Shown here: one piece after another, positions 61,015 to 64,000 of the stretch
Numbering within the stretch: the first letter of the stretch is position 1
Layout: each line of letters begins with the position of its first letter
From: Pseudomonadota bacterium
GTDB lineage: Bacteria; Pseudomonadota; Alphaproteobacteria; Rhizobiales; Xanthobacteraceae
Length of the DNA stretch: 64,000 bases
Assembly: GCA_023423415.1 (NCBI GenBank)
Contig: JAFAFP010000158.1
Location: forward strand, 17,796-81,795
Direction: 5' to 3'
Translations under genes and position numbers: made by a program
The notes under the pieces: generated by a model
The model's input: the letters and a program-made list of their open reading frames with translations, nothing else
Database searches by the model: none
Told to the model about the DNA's origin: nothing

Positions 61015-61308
61015 ATGCCGACCTTTATATTGTCGCTCAACTGGACTGACCAAGGAATCCGTACGGTCAAGGATGCTCCCAAACGAGCCCAGGCGGCGCG
61101 CGACCTCGCCAAAAAAGTCGAGGTCGACATCAAGGAGGTCTATCTCACGTCCGGCGACAAGGATCTGCTCGTTATTGTCGATGCCCCGAACGGGGATAAC
61201 GTGACGAAATTCGCGCTTGCGCTGGGTTCGCAGGGGAACGTTCGGACCTGCACCAGTAGGGCCTGGCCTCAGTCTGAATTTCAAAAGCTCATATCCGAAC
61301 TTCCGTAA
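61015..61308 (+). CDS. GYD domain protein
   Basis: 97 residues from ATG 61015 with GGAGG. MPTFILSLNWTDQGIRTVKDAPKRAQAARDLAKKV is the usual start of the GYD family (domain of unknown function with a GYD-like motif, in some proteins part of ferredoxin-like fold units). YLTSGDKDLLVIVDAPNGDNVTKFALALGSQGNVRTCTSRAW holds the core. Small soluble protein, function unknown. The open frame upstream to 60835 is rejected. Confidence 0.85.
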   Translation: MPTFILSLNWTDQGIRTVKDAPKRAQAARDLAKKVEVDIKEVYLTSGDKDLLVIVDAPNGDNVTKFALALGSQGNVRTCTSRAWPQSEFQKLISELP

Positions 61309-61713
61309 TCATTGGAGGCGTGAAAGTCGTAGTCTGCGTCCGGGAAAACAGAGGGTGGGGACGGCGCATGCGCAAGGTGCCGTCGAGTGAGTTTGTTGCT
61401 GTCGAACTGGCGCGCCTTTCGAAGGCTTGCTTGGGCCTTCGTCAGAACCACCAATACCTGACGTGAAGATTGATTGCTTATCCTAGGCTAGCGATGCCCG
61501 GTTCCCGCCAAGACGGGGAGCTCAACGGCTTTTTTTGTCGTGCATTTGTAACCTTGCACCGGATGCTATCGAACTACGTCATTACGGTGATTTTACTGTT
61601 GTCCCGAGTGCGTTGGAACCGGCGGGAAATCGTCAAAATCATGGACAGGAACGCCATTTATCCAGAGGAAAAATAACTGGCGGTTCCAGAATCGGTGCAT
61701 TATCGTCAATGTC
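61309..61713. other. Gene-free 405-bp stretch
   Basis: Only short unsupported frames. A+T-richer toward 61550-61680. It probably holds the promoter of the metal-related genes that follow, but no clear -35/-10 or palindrome was found. Confidence 0.5.
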
Positions 61714-62124
61714 ATGTGTGCTTTCATTCGCAAGATGCTGATCGGTCTGATCTGCGCGTCGCTGGCGGTTGCCAACGGCCTTGCGCCGAAGCACGCCCAC
61801 GCGAAGGCAAGCAGCCATGCCGGCGTAGACCAGCACGTGACCAAGCATTCTCATCATGGGTCTGATCAGGATCATCACCATGATGAAGCGTCGGATCGGC
61901 ATGACCATGCGTTGGCGAGTGAAGCTGGTCTTGTCGACGCTGCACAAGACGACGGTGCCGGAGTCCCGATCGTCAACTGCTGTGTGACCTCGTGCGCCGC
62001 AATGGCGTTCATCTTCGCGACTGTTGATTTGTCGATGACACGGACAGCAGGGCCGATTGTCGTTGCGCCGCTGGATTCTGTTGTTATCGCAACACGTACC
62101 ACAGACGATCCCCCACCTCGATAA
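61714..62124 (+). CDS. Histidine-rich exported protein of a metal locus
   Basis: 136 residues. N-terminal signal/hydrophobic segment (MLIGLICASLAVANGLAP), then a His-rich linker (HVTKHSHHGSDQDHHHDEASDRHDHAL), a Cys cluster NCCVTSCAAMAFIFA near 88-103, and a Pro-rich end. The His and Cys content suggests binding of Cu, Zn or Ni in the periplasm. Such proteins often precede TolC-type efflux genes in copper loci. The start is approximate; family not named. Confidence 0.65.
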   Translation: MCAFIRKMLIGLICASLAVANGLAPKHAHAKASSHAGVDQHVTKHSHHGSDQDHHHDEASDRHDHALASEAGLVDAAQDDGAGVPIVNCCVTSCAAMAFIFATVDLSMTRTAGPIVVAPLDSVVIATRTTDDPPPR

Positions 62125-62302
62125 CACGCTCCCCAGGATGACTCTGTCTGCGCGCAGGCTGGCTGCCTGCCGTGTGGAGTCACGTGACTATTGATGCGTT
62201 GATTGCGGGCTTGCAGGCACGCGGCACCATCATCGGTCACGGTGTTCGCGGCCATGTCGGCATTTTGCCAATGGCGGTTTTATCCTAACGAGATGCGTGA
62301 TC

Positions 62303-62515
62303 ATGAGATTTTTGGTGCTTGGCCTGGCGCTGCTGGGGGCAGCGTGCACGCCCCATTCCTATCCGATCGCCGGCCCCGATCCGGCTGATCCGTCGGCTCG
62401 TGTCGCCCCTGTGCGCTACCAGTCGGCGCTGGGTCCCTATGTGAGCCAGCGACCAGTCGGTCCTGGCGACTGGCTGGAGCAAAATCAACGCGTCACGCCG
62501 AAGTCGCAGCATTGA
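62303..62515 (+). CDS. Small lipoprotein in the metal locus
   Basis: 70 residues from ATG 62303 (a GTG at 62297 is possible). MRFLVLGLALLGAAC is a lipobox signal with Cys at 15, followed by a Pro/Ser/Tyr-rich mature part. It lies 4-7 nt before the TolC-like gene start, so it is probably co-translated. Similar small lipoproteins occur in copper-efflux operons; role unknown. Confidence 0.75.
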   Translation: MRFLVLGLALLGAACTPHSYPIAGPDPADPSARVAPVRYQSALGPYVSQRPVGPGDWLEQNQRVTPKSQH

Positions 62516-62522
62516 GGACGTG

Positions 62523-63965
62523 ATGACCAGGAAACGGAAATCCTCTTCGCTGTTGCCAATCGCGTGGGTGATTGTCGTCAGTTCAGTGCTTGTCGGATGT
62601 AAGACGTTTTCGCCGGATGGTGGAATGGACCTTGTCGCATCAGTTGCGGCACAGGATCTGCAGAAGGACGTTGCAGTTATCGCGACGCCTGAACAAGCAG
62701 AACAGATTCAGGCTCGTGTCGGTCAAATCCTGCGGAAGCCGCTCTCTGCCGACGCGGCTGTTCAGGTGGCGCTCCTGAACAACAGGGGCTTGCAAGCCGC
62801 CTATAACGCGCTCGGCATTGCCGAGGCGGAGATGGTGCGAGCAAGCTTGCCGCCGGTACCGACGGTCTCGCTTGAAAGGATGACCAATCCATTCGAACGT
62901 GAGATCGAGTGGCGCATCATCGGCAGCATCCTCGCACTCGCGACACTGCCCGCCCGCACGTCGATTGCAGCCGACCGCTTCGAACAGGCCAAGCTGAAGG
63001 CGGCTGAAGCGACATTGAGTCTCGCGGCGGAAACGCGACGGAACTACTACCGCGCGGTCGCGGCGCGTCAGCGTGCGATCTATCTCGACGATTCGAAGGG
63101 CGCAGCCGAAGCGGCGACGAAGACGGCGCGTCGGCTCGGTGAAACCGGCGCCATGAACAAGATCGATCAGGCGCGCGAGCAGGTGTTCTACGCCGAGATC
63201 ACCGGACAGCTTGGCGTCGCCCGCCAGAGCATGGACGCCGACCGCGAACGGCTCATCCGCTCGATGGGGCTATGGGGTGGCAATCTTTCGTTCCGGCTTC
63301 CGGCCACGCTGCCGCCGCTACCACGGCGACCCTATGCACAGCCGACAATCGAAGTTGAGGCGGTCGCACGACGCGTGGATGTCCAGGTCGCGCGTATCGA
63401 ACTCGCCGCACTCGCCAAGACATATGGACTGACGCAGGCATCGCGGTTTGTAAATCTGCTCGATCTGACCGGCATTGAGAAGCGCGTAAAAGATCGAGGC
63501 ACAGGCGAGAAGGAACGTACGCGCGGGCTTGAGGCCGAGCTTCAGATTCCGATCTTCGATCTTGGCGAAACGCGGGTGCGGGCGGCTGAGCAAACCTACA
63601 TGCAGGCAGTCAACCTGCTGACGGAAAAGGCAGTGAATGCAAGGTCGGAAGCGAGAGAGGCCTATCGCCGCTATCGCGCCAGTTACGACATCGCCCGTCA
63701 CTACCGTGATGAAGTCGTGCCGTTGCGCAAGATCATCTCGGACGAAACGCTGCTCCGCTACAACGCGATGTTGATCGACGTTTTCGATCTGTTGATCGAA
63801 GCGCGTCAGCGGCTTGCCGCCAACGTCCAGGCGATCGAAGCGCAGCGCGAGTTCTGGCTCTCAAGCGTCAACCTCCAAGTGGCTGTTACGGGCGGCGGCG
63901 GTGGTGGTGGTGGCGAGGGCATCCAAACAGCATCCGCTGCGCCTGATGGCGCGGGCGGACATTAA
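62523..63965 (+). CDS. TolC/CusC-like outer membrane efflux lipoprotein
   Basis: 480 residues from ATG 62523. Lipobox VLVGC (about 24-28) and TolC-type coiled-coil repeats: NNRGLQAAYNALGIAEAEMVRASLPPVPTVSLE and a second set (RVRAAEQTYMQAVNLLTEKAVNARSEAREAYRRYRASYDIARHYRDEVVPLR) match the outer membrane factor family. The C-terminus has an odd run of eight or more Gly (GGGGGGGG) before EGIQTASAAPDG. A member of a metal or drug efflux set; the inner pump is beyond the window. Confidence 0.9.
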   Translation: MTRKRKSSSLLPIAWVIVVSSVLVGCKTFSPDGGMDLVASVAAQDLQKDVAVIATPEQAEQIQARVGQILRKPLSADAAVQVALLNNRGLQAAYNALGIAEAEMVRASLPPVPTVSLERMTNPFEREIEWRIIGSILALATLPARTSIAADRFEQAKLKAAEATLSLAAETRRNYYRAVAARQRAIYLDDSKGAAEAATKTARRLGETGAMNKIDQAREQVFYAEITGQLGVARQSMDADRERLIRSMGLWGGNLSFRLPATLPPLPRRPYAQPTIEVEAVARRVDVQVARIELAALAKTYGLTQASRFVNLLDLTGIEKRVKDRGTGEKERTRGLEAELQIPIFDLGETRVRAAEQTYMQAVNLLTEKAVNARSEAREAYRRYRASYDIARHYRDEVVPLRKIISDETLLRYNAMLIDVFDLLIEARQRLAANVQAIEAQREFWLSSVNLQVAVTGGGGGGGGEGIQTASAAPDGAGGH

Positions 63966-63986
63966 GCAAACACAGGAGAAGCGACC

Positions 63987-64000
63987 GTGATTTCAAGACG
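63987..64000 (+). CDS. Start of a probable Tat-exported protein (cut by the right edge)
   Basis: GTG at 63987 follows AGGAGA by 7 nt and reads V/M-I-S-R-R before the edge. The twin arginine just after the start suggests a Tat substrate, and a multicopper oxidase is common at this position in metal-efflux operons. This product is an inference from four codons and context only. Confidence 0.4.

Noticed and set aside
1..64000. CRISPR arrays, rRNA operons, integrases or transposases
   Set aside because: No regularly spaced direct repeats, rRNA-like stretches or recombinase motifs were seen. The only tandem repeats are the 12-bp units at 57881 and 52907.

Overview
The window reads as a chromosomal segment of a high-G+C alphaproteobacterium of the order Hyphomicrobiales, probably near the Bradyrhizobium/Rhodopseudomonas/Pseudolabrys side of the order. 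This is inferred from gene content: a eukaryotic-type glutamine synthetase (glnII) with a divergent gstI-like gene, a SAM-II riboswitch before metZ, a ROSE-type thermometer before an hsp20 gene, HU with a Lys/Ala-rich tail, several Bug-type solute receptors and many palindromic intergenic repeats. No 16S rRNA gene is present, so the placement is not direct. No CRISPR array, integrase or transposase was seen.

Layout. 1-2.8 kb: murI (cut by the left edge) behind an aspartate dehydrogenase, a divergent Bug receptor and a single-domain response regulator. 2.8-8.7 kb: secreted proteins of unknown function, a CoA-transferase and a large B12-binding/radical-SAM protein. 8.7-11.6 kb: a glutamine block of glnII (sigma-54 promoter, terminator), divergent gstI, glutaminase and tRNA-Gln(CTG). 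11.7-18.6 kb: two small genes, metZ under a SAM-II riboswitch, a molybdenum hydroxylase large subunit without partner genes, ppx/gppA overlapping rlmE, and an HU-like protein. 18.7-24.7 kb: efflux pump, small membrane proteins, kinase-like protein, PAS hybrid histidine kinase and an XRE regulator. 24.8-31.4 kb: guaB, a DUF559 nuclease gene enclosed by inverted palindromic repeats, an oxidoreductase, a MAPEG protein, an RsmB-like methyltransferase and guaA.

31.6-37.3 kb: SDR, beta-propeller protein and TPR/winged-helix regulator divergent from DUF899, a CDF transporter and hsp20. 37.3-46.3 kb: MetE-like, TRAP-receptor and GntR genes in one direction, an ArsR/SRPBCC pair, a Spx/ArsC-like protein, DsbB with a small partner and an N-terminal-cysteine amidase. 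46.4-55.3 kb: two adjacent MITE-like palindromes, a FAD oxidoreductase/Bug pair, an alpha/beta hydrolase divergent from a LysR regulator, an M23 peptidase, NnrU, SulP and two gene remnants. 55.6-56.6 kb: a low-G+C two-gene membrane module resembling superinfection exclusion (SieB). 57-61.3 kb: panB, a YfgM-like protein, a lipoprotein, der and a GYD protein. 61.7-64 kb: the start of a probable metal/copper efflux locus (His-rich exported protein, lipoprotein, TolC-like protein, start of a Tat-type protein), cut by the right edge.

The main themes are core nitrogen, methionine and purine metabolism under recognisable RNA or promoter control, mixed with accessory scavenging loci (four receptor genes or remnants with no membrane permease nearby) and small inserted elements. 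The best candidates for something little described are the DUF559 cassette (26350-26840) and the SieB-like pair (55599-56644).
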